A stretch of 29,890 nucleotides of DNA from NCBI GenBank assembly GCA_937897215.1, contig CALCBQ010000191.1, forward strand, positions 1 to 29,890, given 5' to 3'. The stretch is from an uncultured Clostridia bacterium (GTDB lineage: Bacteria > Bacillota > Clostridia > Oscillospirales > Acutalibacteraceae). The position numbers were made by a program, and so were the translations under genes. The notes beneath the pieces were generated by a model. That model did not search any database. It was not told the origin of the DNA and saw nothing but the letters and a program-made list of their open reading frames with translations. Below are positions 6,866-14,870 of this stretch, piece after piece; position 1 is the stretch's first letter; each line of letters opens with the position of its first letter.

Positions 6866-9079
6866 ATGGAAATTCAATATGTAATAATAAACTTTTTGAT
6901 TCTTGTGGGTATTGTTGCAATTTTTGGCAGAAAAATGATTCTGTCAATTTTCCGTACCCGTCGCGAAAGAATCGAAAATGAAATCCGTGAAGCCGAAGAA
7001 ATCGAGAAAACCCCTTTGCCAACATTCCAAGAGGTTTCTTTAGGTGTGCCTGAAAACAACTCTGACAACTCCGCAATCCTTGATGCCAAAAAAGATGCAG
7101 AGCATAAAATAAGACAAATTCAGACTTTCGGTGCAAGAGAATGTCATGAGGTACACCGTGAAACCATTGAAAAAGCCCGCAAAGGTCTTATGGGGGCTAT
7201 GAGTGCAAATGTAGCTAAACTTTGCAAAACTGAGCCATATTTTACATCAATCCGCAATGAAGAGGCTGCCCTTGTTGACGAAATTCTTGCACAAATTACA
7301 CTTACCCCGGGCGATATGGCTTATCTAAAAAGACACGATGTGCTTTATGTTACTCTCACATCTGCATACAAACTTGATGACGAACTCGTTAAAAAAGTTG
7401 ATGAGGCAACAACAAAGTTACTTAATACAGTAAACGGTAAAACTTCACTTTGGGTGCGCGAAGATGAAGCGCTTATTGGCGGTCTTCGTTTGCGTATTGG
7501 CGATACTGTTTATGATGCTACAATTAAAGAAGAACTTTATCACTTTGAAAAGCACTTGACAAAAGTGCCTATTGAAGATACTGATGCAGGGGCTGAACTC
7601 TTGCAGGAATTCAGCGAAATGGCATCTCAATTTACTCCTAAAATCCATAAATATCAGTTGGGTCGCGTTATGACTATTTCTGACGGTATCTGCTGGATGG
7701 ATGGTCTTGCCGATATTATGTATGGCGAAGTTGTTGAATTTGACTGTGGCGAACGCGGTATGGTGCTTGATATTCAGCAAGACCGTATCGGTTGCGTTAT
7801 CTTCGGCGAATATGAATATATTGATAGTGGTAGTCCTGTCCGTCGTGTAGGCAGAATTGCATCTGTTCCTGTAGGCGAGGGATTGCTTGGTCGAATTGTT
7901 GATTCTGTTGGTAATCCGATTGACGGTATAGGTCCAATTGATTTTAAAGAAAGACGACCTATTGAGTGTAATGCTCCTGCAATTCTTGACCGCGCTCCTG
8001 TTAATTCGCCTCTTCATACAGGTATTAAAGCCATTGACGCACTTGTACCAATCGGTAAAGGTCAGCGTGAGCTTATTATTGGCGACCGTCAGACAGGTAA
8101 AACTGCAATTGTTATTGATACAATCCTCAACCAAAAAGGTAAAGATACAATCTGTATTTATGTTGCAATCGGTCAGAAAGAGACTCTTATTTCTGAAATT
8201 CAGGAAACTCTTGAAAAATACGATGCAATGAAATATACAACTATCGTTGCGGCTACTGCATCAGGTTCTGCTGCATCACAGTATATTGCTCCGTTCGCAG
8301 GTACTGCTATGGCTGAATACTTTATGTATGCAGGTAAAGATGTTCTTATAATCTATGACGATTTGTCAAAACACGCAGTTGCATACCGTGAGTTGTCACT
8401 TCTTCTTCACAGGCCATCCGGTCGTGAGGCATACCCCGGCGATATTTTCTATCTTCATTCAAGACTTCTTGAACGTTCTGCCCACTTATCAGAAGAACTG
8501 GGTGGTGGTTCAATTACCGCTATGCCGATTATTGAAACTCTTGCAGGCGACATTTCGTCATATATTCCGACTAATGTAATTTCAATTACTGATGGTCAGA
8601 TTTTCCTTGATGCTGAACTTTATAACGAAGGTCAGCGCCCTGCTATTAATGTGGGACTTTCTGTTTCTCGTGTTGGTAGTGCAGCACAGACAAAACTTAT
8701 GAAACAAGCATCTTCTAATCTCCGTACAAAACTTGCCCAGTATCGAGAACTTGAAGATTTCACACAGTTTGGTACTGATATTGACGACGAAACAAAGGCA
8801 ACTCTTGATTACGGTAAGCGTCTTATGGAAGCGCTAAAACAAAACCGTTACCGTCCTGTTGAGGACTGGAAACAATCCTTATTGCTTTTTGCAGTTTCGG
8901 AGGGTTATTCAAAGAATTTTGAAGTTTATGAAACTGAAGAATTCGAACGCGGTCTTTATGAGTACTTTGAAAATAACTGTCCTGAACTTACAAATGAACT
9001 TAAATCGGGCAGAAAAATGTCAAGCGAAGTTATGGAAAAAGTAAGAGCTTCATTGACTGAATATGCAAAGAGGTCTTAA
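6866..9079 (+). CDS. atpA: Fused ATP synthase b'-delta-alpha protein
   Basis: 737 aa, against about 500 for a normal alpha. Residues 1-110 look like a second b subunit: a membrane helix (about 4-22), a neck FGRKMILSIFRTRRERIE, and a helix broken by a Pro/Asn/Ser-rich stretch at 50-70. Residues about 157-231 match the delta (OSCP) C-terminal domain, with EDEALIGGLRLRIGDTVYDA. The delta N-terminal six-helix domain is not recognisable. Alpha proper begins near 237-252 and is complete: Walker A GDRQTGKT at 406-413, IIYDDLSKHAVAYRELSLL, and the arginine-finger segment SVSRVGSAAQ. No separate atpH or atpA lies in the operon. Because alpha is present three times and delta once per enzyme, processing or an internal start (TTG 7601, ATG 7619) is possible. 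Confidence 0.93.
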   Translation: MEIQYVIINFLILVGIVAIFGRKMILSIFRTRRERIENEIREAEEIEKTPLPTFQEVSLGVPENNSDNSAILDAKKDAEHKIRQIQTFGARECHEVHRETIEKARKGLMGAMSANVAKLCKTEPYFTSIRNEEAALVDEILAQITLTPGDMAYLKRHDVLYVTLTSAYKLDDELVKKVDEATTKLLNTVNGKTSLWVREDEALIGGLRLRIGDTVYDATIKEELYHFEKHLTKVPIEDTDAGAELLQEFSEMASQFTPKIHKYQLGRVMTISDGICWMDGLADIMYGEVVEFDCGERGMVLDIQQDRIGCVIFGEYEYIDSGSPVRRVGRIASVPVGEGLLGRIVDSVGNPIDGIGPIDFKERRPIECNAPAILDRAPVNSPLHTGIKAIDALVPIGKGQRELIIGDRQTGKTAIVIDTILNQKGKDTICIYVAIGQKETLISEIQETLEKYDAMKYTTIVAATASGSAASQYIAPFAGTAMAEYFMYAGKDVLIIYDDLSKHAVAYRELSLLLHRPSGREAYPGDIFYLHSRLLERSAHLSEELGGGSITAMPIIETLAGDISSYIPTNVISITDGQIFLDAELYNEGQRPAINVGLSVSRVGSAAQTKLMKQASSNLRTKLAQYRELEDFTQFGTDIDDETKATLDYGKRLMEALKQNRYRPVEDWKQSLLLFAVSEGYSKNFEVYETEEFERGLYEYFENNCPELTNELKSGRKMSSEVMEKVRASLTEYAKRS
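7588..7621 (+). promoter_or_regulatory. Candidate internal translation start(s) for free alpha subunit
   Basis: Inside the fusion gene, AGGGG (7588-7592) lies 8 bases before in-frame TTG 7601 (codon 246), and AGGA (7605-7608) lies 10 bases before in-frame ATG 7619 (codon 252). Either would yield an alpha of about 486-492 aa, close to normal length. AGGGG-TTG pairs serve as likely starts elsewhere in this window (217, 4849, 20586). Use of these sites is inferred. Confidence 0.4.
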
Positions 9080-9081
9080 TT

Positions 9082-9906
9082 ATGCCTGCAATTCAAGCGT
9101 TAAAAAAGAAACTGCGCGGAATACAGTCAACGCAGAAAATTTCAAAGGCAATGAAGACAATTTCTTCAATAAAGATTTCTCAACTTACCACCGTTTATAA
9201 TAATTACGACGAATATGGTAAACAATGTGAAAAATTATACGAAGAATACCAATCTGATTTGTTAGGTGCATTACCACCTATGAATGAAAACGCACCTATT
9301 TGCTATATTGTAATAGCATCAAACAAAGGTTTGTGTGGTGGGTTTAACTCGGATTTGTTGACATTTGCCAATGCAGAGATTGAAAATTCAGAAAAAGAAC
9401 ATATTCTTATAGCAGTTGGTAAACAGGCGATTACCTATTTTAACAACAAACATATAGAATATGAAAACTCTTTTATATTTAATGATATTCCTGATTACAG
9501 CGATGCTCTTTTACTTTTGAATAATGTAATCGAGTTGAGAAAATCACAAAAAATCTCATCAGTTAAAGTAATTTATCAAAAATACTCAAATATGATGAAG
9601 CAAACACCTTGTGTTCAGGAATTATTCTGTGATAATAACATACAACAAGGCGAAAGCAAAACATTGCTTATGCCAGATAAACAAATGGTAATTGAAAATG
9701 TTGCACCTGTAATTTTTCAATCCATATTCTACAAATTATTACTTGAAGTTGCTCTTGGAGCTAACGCATCAACACTTATGACAATGCGTTCAGCTTATGA
9801 TACTGCAACAGAATATTGCGAACAGTTAGAGAGCGAAATCAACAGGCAACGCCAGAGTGCAGTTACAGCCGATGTGCTTGAAACTGCGTCTGAAATTATG
9901 GAGTAA
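9082..9906 (+). CDS. atpG: F1Fo ATP synthase subunit gamma
   Basis: 274 aa, starting 2 bases after the fusion gene stop. The N-terminus ALKKKLRGIQSTQKISKAMK is the classical gamma motif, and SNKGLCGGFN (near 75-85) is the central Rossmann-like segment. The C-terminal helix includes ASTLMTMRSAYDTATE, where ALRMMAMRSATDNA is usual. Gamma is the central rotor shaft driving conformational change in the beta subunits. It is slightly short (usual 285-290) but intact. Confidence 0.95.
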   Translation: MPAIQALKKKLRGIQSTQKISKAMKTISSIKISQLTTVYNNYDEYGKQCEKLYEEYQSDLLGALPPMNENAPICYIVIASNKGLCGGFNSDLLTFANAEIENSEKEHILIAVGKQAITYFNNKHIEYENSFIFNDIPDYSDALLLLNNVIELRKSQKISSVKVIYQKYSNMMKQTPCVQELFCDNNIQQGESKTLLMPDKQMVIENVAPVIFQSIFYKLLLEVALGANASTLMTMRSAYDTATEYCEQLESEINRQRQSAVTADVLETASEIME

Positions 9907-9919
9907 GGAGGTAACTGAT

Positions 9920-11311
9920 ATGTCAAGAGGTTCTGTTGGAATGGTACTTCGAATAACAGGTCCCGTTGTTGATATTCTTTTTGATACAACTGAAGTTCCT
10001 GATATTTTTCACGCAGTTACCATTGAATATAACGGCAAAAAACACGTAGTTGAGGTTTCTCAGCATCTTGGCGATGGAAAAGTAAGATGTATTTCTATGC
10101 ATCCTACCGACGGTTTGTCCCGTGGTATGAGTGCAATAGACACAGGCGAGCCAATTTCGGTTTGTGTTGGCGAAGAAACACTTGGCAGAATGGTCAATGT
10201 TATAGGCGAGCCAATTGATAACGGCGAAGAAATCAAAACCGATTTTAAGTGGCCTATTCATCATCCTGCTCCACCATTTGCTGACATTGTTGCATCAAAG
10301 GAAATCCTTGAAACAGGTATTAAAGTTATTGACCTTATGACACCGTATGTTCGCGGTGGTAAAATTGGTCTTTTCGGTGGTGCCGGTGTTGGTAAAACTG
10401 TGCTTATTATGGAGCTTATCCGTAATGTTGCTTTTGAGCATAACGGCTACTCTGTATTTGCCGGTGTTGGCGAGCGTTCACGTGAGGGTAACGACCTTTG
10501 GAACGAAATGAAACAGTCAGGGGTTATTGACAAAACTGCTCTTGTTTTCGGTCAGATGAACGAAACTGCAGGTGCTCGACTTCGTGTTCCGCTTGTTGGT
10601 CTTACAATGGCTGAATATTTCCGTGAAAACATACACAAAGACGTTCTTTTATTCATTGATAATATTTTCCGTTTCACTCAGGCAGGTAGTGAGGTTTCTG
10701 CACTTCTCGGCAGAATGCCATCTGCTGTTGGTTATCAGCCAACACTTGCATCTGAAATGGGTAAATTACAGGAACGAATTGTTTCAACAGGTAACGGTTC
10801 AATTACATCAGTTCAGGCAGTTTATGTACCTGCTGACGACCTTACTGACCCTGCTCCTGCTACAACATTCTCTCATCTTGATGCAACAACCGTTCTTTCA
10901 AGAAAAATTGTTGAACTTGGTATTTACCCTGCAGTTGACCCGCTTGAATCATCTTCAAGAATTCTTTCTCCTGACTTTGTTGGCGATAAGCACTTCCGTA
11001 TTGCAAAAGAAACACAGCGTATTCTTCAAAAGTACACTGATTTGCAGGATATTATCGCAATTCTTGGTATGGATGAACTTTCAGAAGAAGACAAGACTAC
11101 CGTTAAGCGTGCTCGTCGTGTTCAACGCTTTATGAGTCAACCATTCCACGTTGCAGAAAGTTTTACAAGTTATAAAGGCGTGTTTGTTCCTGTTGAGAAA
11201 ACACTTGAAGGTATGGAATGTATTCTTGGCGGCGAGTGCGACAATATTTCTGAACAACATTTCTTAATGTGCGGAACAATTGATGATGTTTACGCTAAAT
11301 CCAAAGAATAA
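9920..11311 (+). CDS. atpD: F1Fo ATP synthase subunit beta
   Basis: 463 aa from ATG 9920, preceded by AAGGAGG (9905-9911); the open frame reaches back to 9857 but overlaps atpG there. The Walker A GGAGVGKT is at 153-160, GVGERSREGNDLW follows, then the catalytic and Walker B segments VLLFIDNIFRFTQAGSE and the signature PAPATTFSHLDATTVLSR. These are the catalytic subunits of F1. The C-terminal region is complete, including MSQPFHVAESFT. Nothing is missing. Confidence 0.97.
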   Translation: MSRGSVGMVLRITGPVVDILFDTTEVPDIFHAVTIEYNGKKHVVEVSQHLGDGKVRCISMHPTDGLSRGMSAIDTGEPISVCVGEETLGRMVNVIGEPIDNGEEIKTDFKWPIHHPAPPFADIVASKEILETGIKVIDLMTPYVRGGKIGLFGGAGVGKTVLIMELIRNVAFEHNGYSVFAGVGERSREGNDLWNEMKQSGVIDKTALVFGQMNETAGARLRVPLVGLTMAEYFRENIHKDVLLFIDNIFRFTQAGSEVSALLGRMPSAVGYQPTLASEMGKLQERIVSTGNGSITSVQAVYVPADDLTDPAPATTFSHLDATTVLSRKIVELGIYPAVDPLESSSRILSPDFVGDKHFRIAKETQRILQKYTDLQDIIAILGMDELSEEDKTTVKRARRVQRFMSQPFHVAESFTSYKGVFVPVEKTLEGMECILGGECDNISEQHFLMCGTIDDVYAKSKE

Positions 11312-11322
11312 GGGGTGTATAT

Positions 11323-11592
11323 ATGCAACTGATTATTGCTACCCCTAAAGGTTCAATTTTACCTATTGAGTGCGACTCTGTGCATCTTAATATATGTGAT
11401 GACATAAAAGGTAAGAATGGCGGTAATTACGGTATAAGAAAAGGGCATGCAAAAGCACTTTTCTCACTTGAAAAAGGTAATGTTATTGCTCTTCTTAATG
11501 GCAAAACCGTGTATTCTGCCACCACAACAAAAGGATTTGCAACTGTTGATAATAATGTTGTAACAGTTGTGGTTGAAGAAATTATAGAATAA
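11323..11592 (+). CDS. atpC: F1Fo ATP synthase subunit epsilon, short form
   Basis: 89 aa, ATG after AAGGGGTG. Only the N-terminal beta-sandwich is present, from MQLIIATPKGSILPIECDSV to FATVDNNVVTVVVEEIIE. The two C-terminal helices (about 45-50 residues) that regulate ATP hydrolysis in most bacteria are absent; the gene ends cleanly before the operon terminator with no frameshift remnant seen. It therefore can connect gamma to the c-ring but should lack the self-inhibiting helical arm. Some anaerobes and green sulfur bacteria have short forms too. Confidence 0.88.
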   Translation: MQLIIATPKGSILPIECDSVHLNICDDIKGKNGGNYGIRKGHAKALFSLEKGNVIALLNGKTVYSATTTKGFATVDNNVVTVVVEEIIE

Positions 11593-11604
11593 ATTAAAGT
11601 ATTG

Positions 11605-11632
11605 GGGCGATTTGCGAATCGCCCTTTCTTTT
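11605..11632 (+). terminator. Palindrome/terminator after the atp operon
   Basis: GGGCGATT (11605-11612), loop TGCG, AATCGCCC (11617-11624), then TTTCTTTT. It is related to the palindrome at 4099-4118 by its GCGAAT core and flanks, so a repeat copy may serve as terminator here. Confidence 0.65.
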
Positions 11633-11633
11633 G

Positions 11634-11668
11634 AAAAAAAACAGTGGAGGTATTCCTCCACTGTTTTT
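11634..11668. terminator. Bidirectional terminator between atpC and the GH30 gene
   Basis: ACAGTGGAGG (11641-11650), loop TATT, CCTCCACTGT (11655-11664), flanked by A-run and T-run. It works in both directions for the convergent units and begins 3 bases after the GH30 stop on the minus strand. Confidence 0.8.
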
Positions 11669-11670
11669 CA

Positions 11671-13272
11671 TTAGTTATTTTCAGTTTGTGTTTCTGTTTG
11701 GCTGAATGAGTCATTCTGGAAAACTATTGTCATAATGCTCTTTTCAGGTAGCTCGATTTCTGCAATTTCGCCTTCATAAGTCTGTTGAATTTGCATTTCT
11801 TGTGTTGTTGTGAAAACACTCATATACTCGGCATCAACCTTAATTTTAAGATTTCTGCCAACACCTTCGTTTACAATAACGGTAACAATTTTGTTGTCAG
11901 GGGTAAGGTATGAAACGCAGTTTACACCATATTTCATTAGTGTAATGTTTTCTGCACCATCTTTTTCTTCAACAGTTTTTATTACATCGTTAATATTCTT
12001 TTCAGTTGAGATTTTAACGCTATCTTTTGGAATGAATTTGCTAAAATGTGCAACTGCATAATATCTCATAGCAATTTCATATTCACTGAAATCTTTTGTT
12101 GCGGCAAGAAGTCCGTCGGAGTATTTTTTGCCGTCGTCGCCAATACCTATTTCATTAACGCCTACCCAAGCAGTCCAAGAGTTGATATTGCTGAAATTCA
12201 AGTCATTTGCCATAACTCGTGCCTGACGGAGTGCGCCATCGATAGAGTCGATAGGTGCATCACAAGGAAGATGACACCATTCTGACATTTCAACGGTTAT
12301 ATCATCAACATTCTCTTTAATCCAGTTGCCAAGACCAATCTTATTGTTTACCAAATCATCTGACCAGTAGCTGTGATATGACAATGCACCTAAATATGGA
12401 CGGATTTCAGGGTCTTTATAAAGATAATCAAACCATTCGTAAAGGCGGTGCCCGATTTCGCCTGACTCCGGACCTGCAAGTTTAATATCAAGATTCTTCT
12501 CTTTAATTTCTTTAACAACCGCTTTATATACCGCATAAATGTCTTCGGAGTTGTAGAAACAACCCTCCTGACTCTGATTTACACTGGCTACGCCCCAAGA
12601 CCAGTTCGGCTCGTTGATAGGGCTTATGTATTTAACAGGCACACCATTGTTAATAAAATGCTCTGCAACTGTAACAAGGTACTCTGCATACGCTTCGTAG
12701 TTTTCAGGGGGAATATTGCTTACCCACCAGTTTTCGTTGCCGTATGCTTTTCCGTTAAGAGTCATTGAGTAGTGAGGGGAGTTTGCAAAAAGTACAACTG
12801 TATCAATGCAACCATAAGAAAGACAAAGGTCTAAAAAGTCTTGTGCTGCCGCATCACGAGTAAAGTCGTACTTGAACTCGCCGGTTTCTTCGTTATATAC
12901 ATAAAAACTTTCAGTCTGGCGCCAAGGATTTGTGATTTTTGTTTCGGGGTTATCTTTTGACCCTGCACCAATGTTATAGCGGTAAATGTTAAGTCCTAAT
13001 CCTTCCTTACTGTAAAGAAGTTTTGCAATTTCTTCGGCGTTATCGCTATTACCTGCAATCTGCGACCACCAACAAGCAGAAGCACCAAATCCGTCAAGCG
13101 TTTCGCCTTTTTTACTCGTATCAATAGTGAGTTTTACATCAGCGGTCTGAGATTTTTCAATGTACCAATCTGTGTTATAGAAAATCTTTTCATGAAAAAT
13201 TCCTAATACAGTAATGGTAACTGCGAGAAGCACCGCAATTACCGGAATTATGATTTTAAGTACCTTTTTCAT
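11671..13272 (-). CDS. Membrane-anchored GH30 family glycosidase
   Basis: 533 aa, AGGAG ribosome site. Residues 6-25 form an uncleaved-looking signal anchor (basic start, hydrophobic core, no Ala-x-Ala site). Then comes a GH30 (beta/alpha)8 domain: LDGFGASACWWS at 59-70, YRYNIGAG near 98-104, the acid/base Glu221 in PINEPNW, and the probable nucleophile Glu331 in VEMSEWCH. A C-terminal beta-sandwich runs from about 430 and ends in a Gln/Thr-rich tail. GH30 retaining enzymes cleave beta-linked glucans, xylans, galactans or glucosylceramide; the WRQTESF segment recalls beta-1,6-galactanase-type members, but the substrate is not certain. It would sit outside the membrane. It lies 56 bases after hpf, separated by a stem-loop. 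Confidence 0.85.
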   Translation of the reverse strand: MKKVLKIIIPVIAVLLAVTITVLGIFHEKIFYNTDWYIEKSQTADVKLTIDTSKKGETLDGFGASACWWSQIAGNSDNAEEIAKLLYSKEGLGLNIYRYNIGAGSKDNPETKITNPWRQTESFYVYNEETGEFKYDFTRDAAAQDFLDLCLSYGCIDTVVLFANSPHYSMTLNGKAYGNENWWVSNIPPENYEAYAEYLVTVAEHFINNGVPVKYISPINEPNWSWGVASVNQSQEGCFYNSEDIYAVYKAVVKEIKEKNLDIKLAGPESGEIGHRLYEWFDYLYKDPEIRPYLGALSYHSYWSDDLVNNKIGLGNWIKENVDDITVEMSEWCHLPCDAPIDSIDGALRQARVMANDLNFSNINSWTAWVGVNEIGIGDDGKKYSDGLLAATKDFSEYEIAMRYYAVAHFSKFIPKDSVKISTEKNINDVIKTVEEKDGAENITLMKYGVNCVSYLTPDNKIVTVIVNEGVGRNLKIKVDAEYMSVFTTTQEMQIQQTYEGEIAEIELPEKSIMTIVFQNDSFSQTETQTENN

Positions 13273-13293
13273 AATGTTCTCCTAAAATTAAAA

Positions 13294-13316
13294 GGCGGTG
13301 GGGTTTGCCCACCACC
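13294..13316 (-). terminator. Stem-loop between hpf and the GH30 gene
   Basis: On the minus strand GGTGGTGGG pairs with CCCACCGCC around a CAAAC loop (one mismatch), followed by TTTTAATTTT. It ends hpf transcripts, or lets part of them through into the GH30 gene, which starts 21 bases on with no separate promoter visible. Confidence 0.65.
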
Positions 13317-13328
13317 GAAGTTTACCTT

Positions 13329-13853
13329 TTATTCAAAATCCGGCTCAATTACGCCGTAACCACCATCATTTCTTTTATAAACAACACAGATATCATCAGT
13401 GTCTGCATTGCGGAACATATAAAACATGTGTCCTAAAAGTTCCATCTGAAGAATTGCTTCTTCAACAGATTCCGGCTTTAATACAACGGTTTTTGTTCTT
13501 ACAACTTCGAATTCATCTTCCGCCTCATCGTCTGCAACAAAAATATCGTCAAAAGAAACATCTCGAAGTTTTCTTTCAATTCGTGTTTTGTTCTTTCTGA
13601 TTTGACGAATAAGTGAATCAACACACATATCAAGAGCATCTTCTAAATCATCGCTACGCTCTTGTGCGCGGAAAATCATACTCTTTTTAGTAAGAGTGAT
13701 TTCACAGATTTTCTCATTCTTTTCAACCGTTGCAGTGATTTTCGCCGTTGCGTCAGGTCCGAAGAATTTCTCAACTTTACGAAGTTTTTCTTCCGCCCTG
13801 TCTTTAAAATTCTCTCTTGGGGTACATTTACGTCCGATAATAGTAATGTTCAC
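13329..13853 (-). CDS. hpf: Long-form ribosome hibernation promoting factor
   Basis: 174 aa from GTG 13853, with AAGGAG 9 bases upstream. Residues 1-100 are the S30AE/YfiA domain (MNITIIGRKCTPRENFKDRA, then IFRAQERSDDLEDALD). A linker of about 20 acidic residues leads to the C-terminal dimerisation domain (from about 115), with VVLKPESVEEAILQMELLGH and VVYKRNDGGYGVIEPDFE. Long HPF dimerises 70S ribosomes into inactive 100S particles in stationary phase. Its leader carries an extended -10 promoter and two hairpins (13871-13924). Confidence 0.95.
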   Translation of the reverse strand: MNITIIGRKCTPRENFKDRAEEKLRKVEKFFGPDATAKITATVEKNEKICEITLTKKSMIFRAQERSDDLEDALDMCVDSLIRQIRKNKTRIERKLRDVSFDDIFVADDEAEDEFEVVRTKTVVLKPESVEEAILQMELLGHMFYMFRNADTDDICVVYKRNDGGYGVIEPDFE

Positions 13854-13870
13854 AACGACATCTCCTTTGT

Positions 13871-13934
13871 ATAAGGTCAGTCTCTGCTCACCTTATGAAA
13901 TTTTTGAGCAATACCTTTGCTCAACACTATTATA
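13871..13934 (-). promoter_or_regulatory. hpf promoter and two-hairpin leader
   Basis: Reading the minus strand, an extended -10 TGCTATAAT (complement of 13929-13937) has no clear -35. The leader folds into TTGAGCAA/TTGCTCAA (13904-13924) and then ATAAGGT/ACCTTAT (13871-13896) just before the ribosome site. GAGCA occurs in both hairpins, so alternative pairing is possible. Confidence 0.5.
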
Positions 13935-13984
13935 GCATATATGCACAGAAAAATAAAGAGTCTTAACAAAATTTTATTTATATT

Positions 13985-14827
13985 TTACAATACTGCAGTT
14001 TTGTGGCGTGTTACATGGCAACCTACATTCACTGCAACGGGGAGTCCCGCAATATGAGTAGGCGCGGTTTCAATGTTTACTGCAAGTGCAGTTGTGTTTC
14101 CGCCGAATCCCTGTGGTCCTATATTTGTTTCGTTTATGATGCGAAGCAAATCTTCTTCCATTTCACTGTAAAACGGATTTACATTTCTTATTGCTGTATC
14201 ACGACAAAGGGCTTTTTTTGAAAGATATGCACAGTATTCAAAATCCCCGCCAATGCCAACACCTAATACAATAGGTGGGCAAGGGTTTCCGCCTGCAACT
14301 GTTACTGTTTCAACAACAAAATCCATAATGTCTTCTTTTGTGGCAGATGGAGTAAACATTTTTATTCTGCTCATATTTTCACTGCCGAATCCTTTTGGTG
14401 CAACAGTGATTTTAATGTTTTCTCCCTCAACAATTTTTGTGTGAATAACAGCGGGGGTGTTGTCATTTGTGTTGACTCTTTCGAGTGGGTCGCTGACTAT
14501 GGATTTTCGTAAAAGTCCGTCAACATATCCTTGACGCACGCCCTCATTTACTGCATCTTCAAAATTACCGCCTGTAATATGAACATCCTGACCGATTTCG
14601 GCAAAAACAACCGCCATACCTGTATCCTGACAAATGGGAATATTAAGTTCTTTTGCACAGTCAAGATTTTGGAGCAAATCACTCATAACATTTTTGGGTA
14701 AATCGTTTTCTTCTGCTTCATAACCGTTTTTGATTCGGCAAACCAAATCGGAAGGCAACGTTTTGTTTGCCTCTATGCATAATTCTTTGACTGTGTCAGT
14801 AATTTGTGAGCATAAAATTTCTCTCAT
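13985..14827 (-). CDS. Class I fumarate hydratase/tartrate dehydratase alpha subunit
   Basis: 280 aa from ATG 14827 (AGGTTGAT upstream); the frame is open to 14923 but runs back into the previous gene. Three likely Fe-S cysteines are Cys66 in PICQDTG, Cys183 in GGNPCPPIVLGVGIGG and Cys270 in NVGCHVTRH. This is the N-terminal half of class I [4Fe-4S] fumarases, which hydrate fumarate to malate, or of L(+)-tartrate dehydratase. In two-subunit forms the beta gene normally follows directly; here the next gene on this strand is hpf, and no beta gene is in the window. The partner must be elsewhere or missing. Fumarase versus tartrate dehydratase cannot be settled by eye. Confidence 0.88.
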   Translation of the reverse strand: MREILCSQITDTVKELCIEANKTLPSDLVCRIKNGYEAEENDLPKNVMSDLLQNLDCAKELNIPICQDTGMAVVFAEIGQDVHITGGNFEDAVNEGVRQGYVDGLLRKSIVSDPLERVNTNDNTPAVIHTKIVEGENIKITVAPKGFGSENMSRIKMFTPSATKEDIMDFVVETVTVAGGNPCPPIVLGVGIGGDFEYCAYLSKKALCRDTAIRNVNPFYSEMEEDLLRIINETNIGPQGFGGNTTALAVNIETAPTHIAGLPVAVNVGCHVTRHKTAVL

Positions 14828-14846
14828 ATTTATCAACCTAAAACTA

Positions 14847-14867
14847 AAGGGCAGATTAACTGCCCTT
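14847..14867 (-). terminator. Stem-loop between the S1 gene and the fumarase gene
   Basis: AAGGGCAG (14847-14854) pairs with CTGCCCTT (14860-14867). On the minus strand it is followed by TTTAGTTTT. It ends the yab/divIC unit, with possible read-through into the fumarase gene, for which no promoter is evident. Confidence 0.6.
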
Positions 14868-14870
14868 GGA

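Noticed and set aside
7445..8134. 229-aa open frame on the minus strand
   Set aside because: It lies wholly inside the alpha part of the fused atp gene, has Asn/Thr-rich low-quality composition and no ribosome site.
10572..11135. 187-aa + strand frame within atpD
   Set aside because: Leu/Gln-rich shadow in a different frame of the beta subunit, which has all its motifs.
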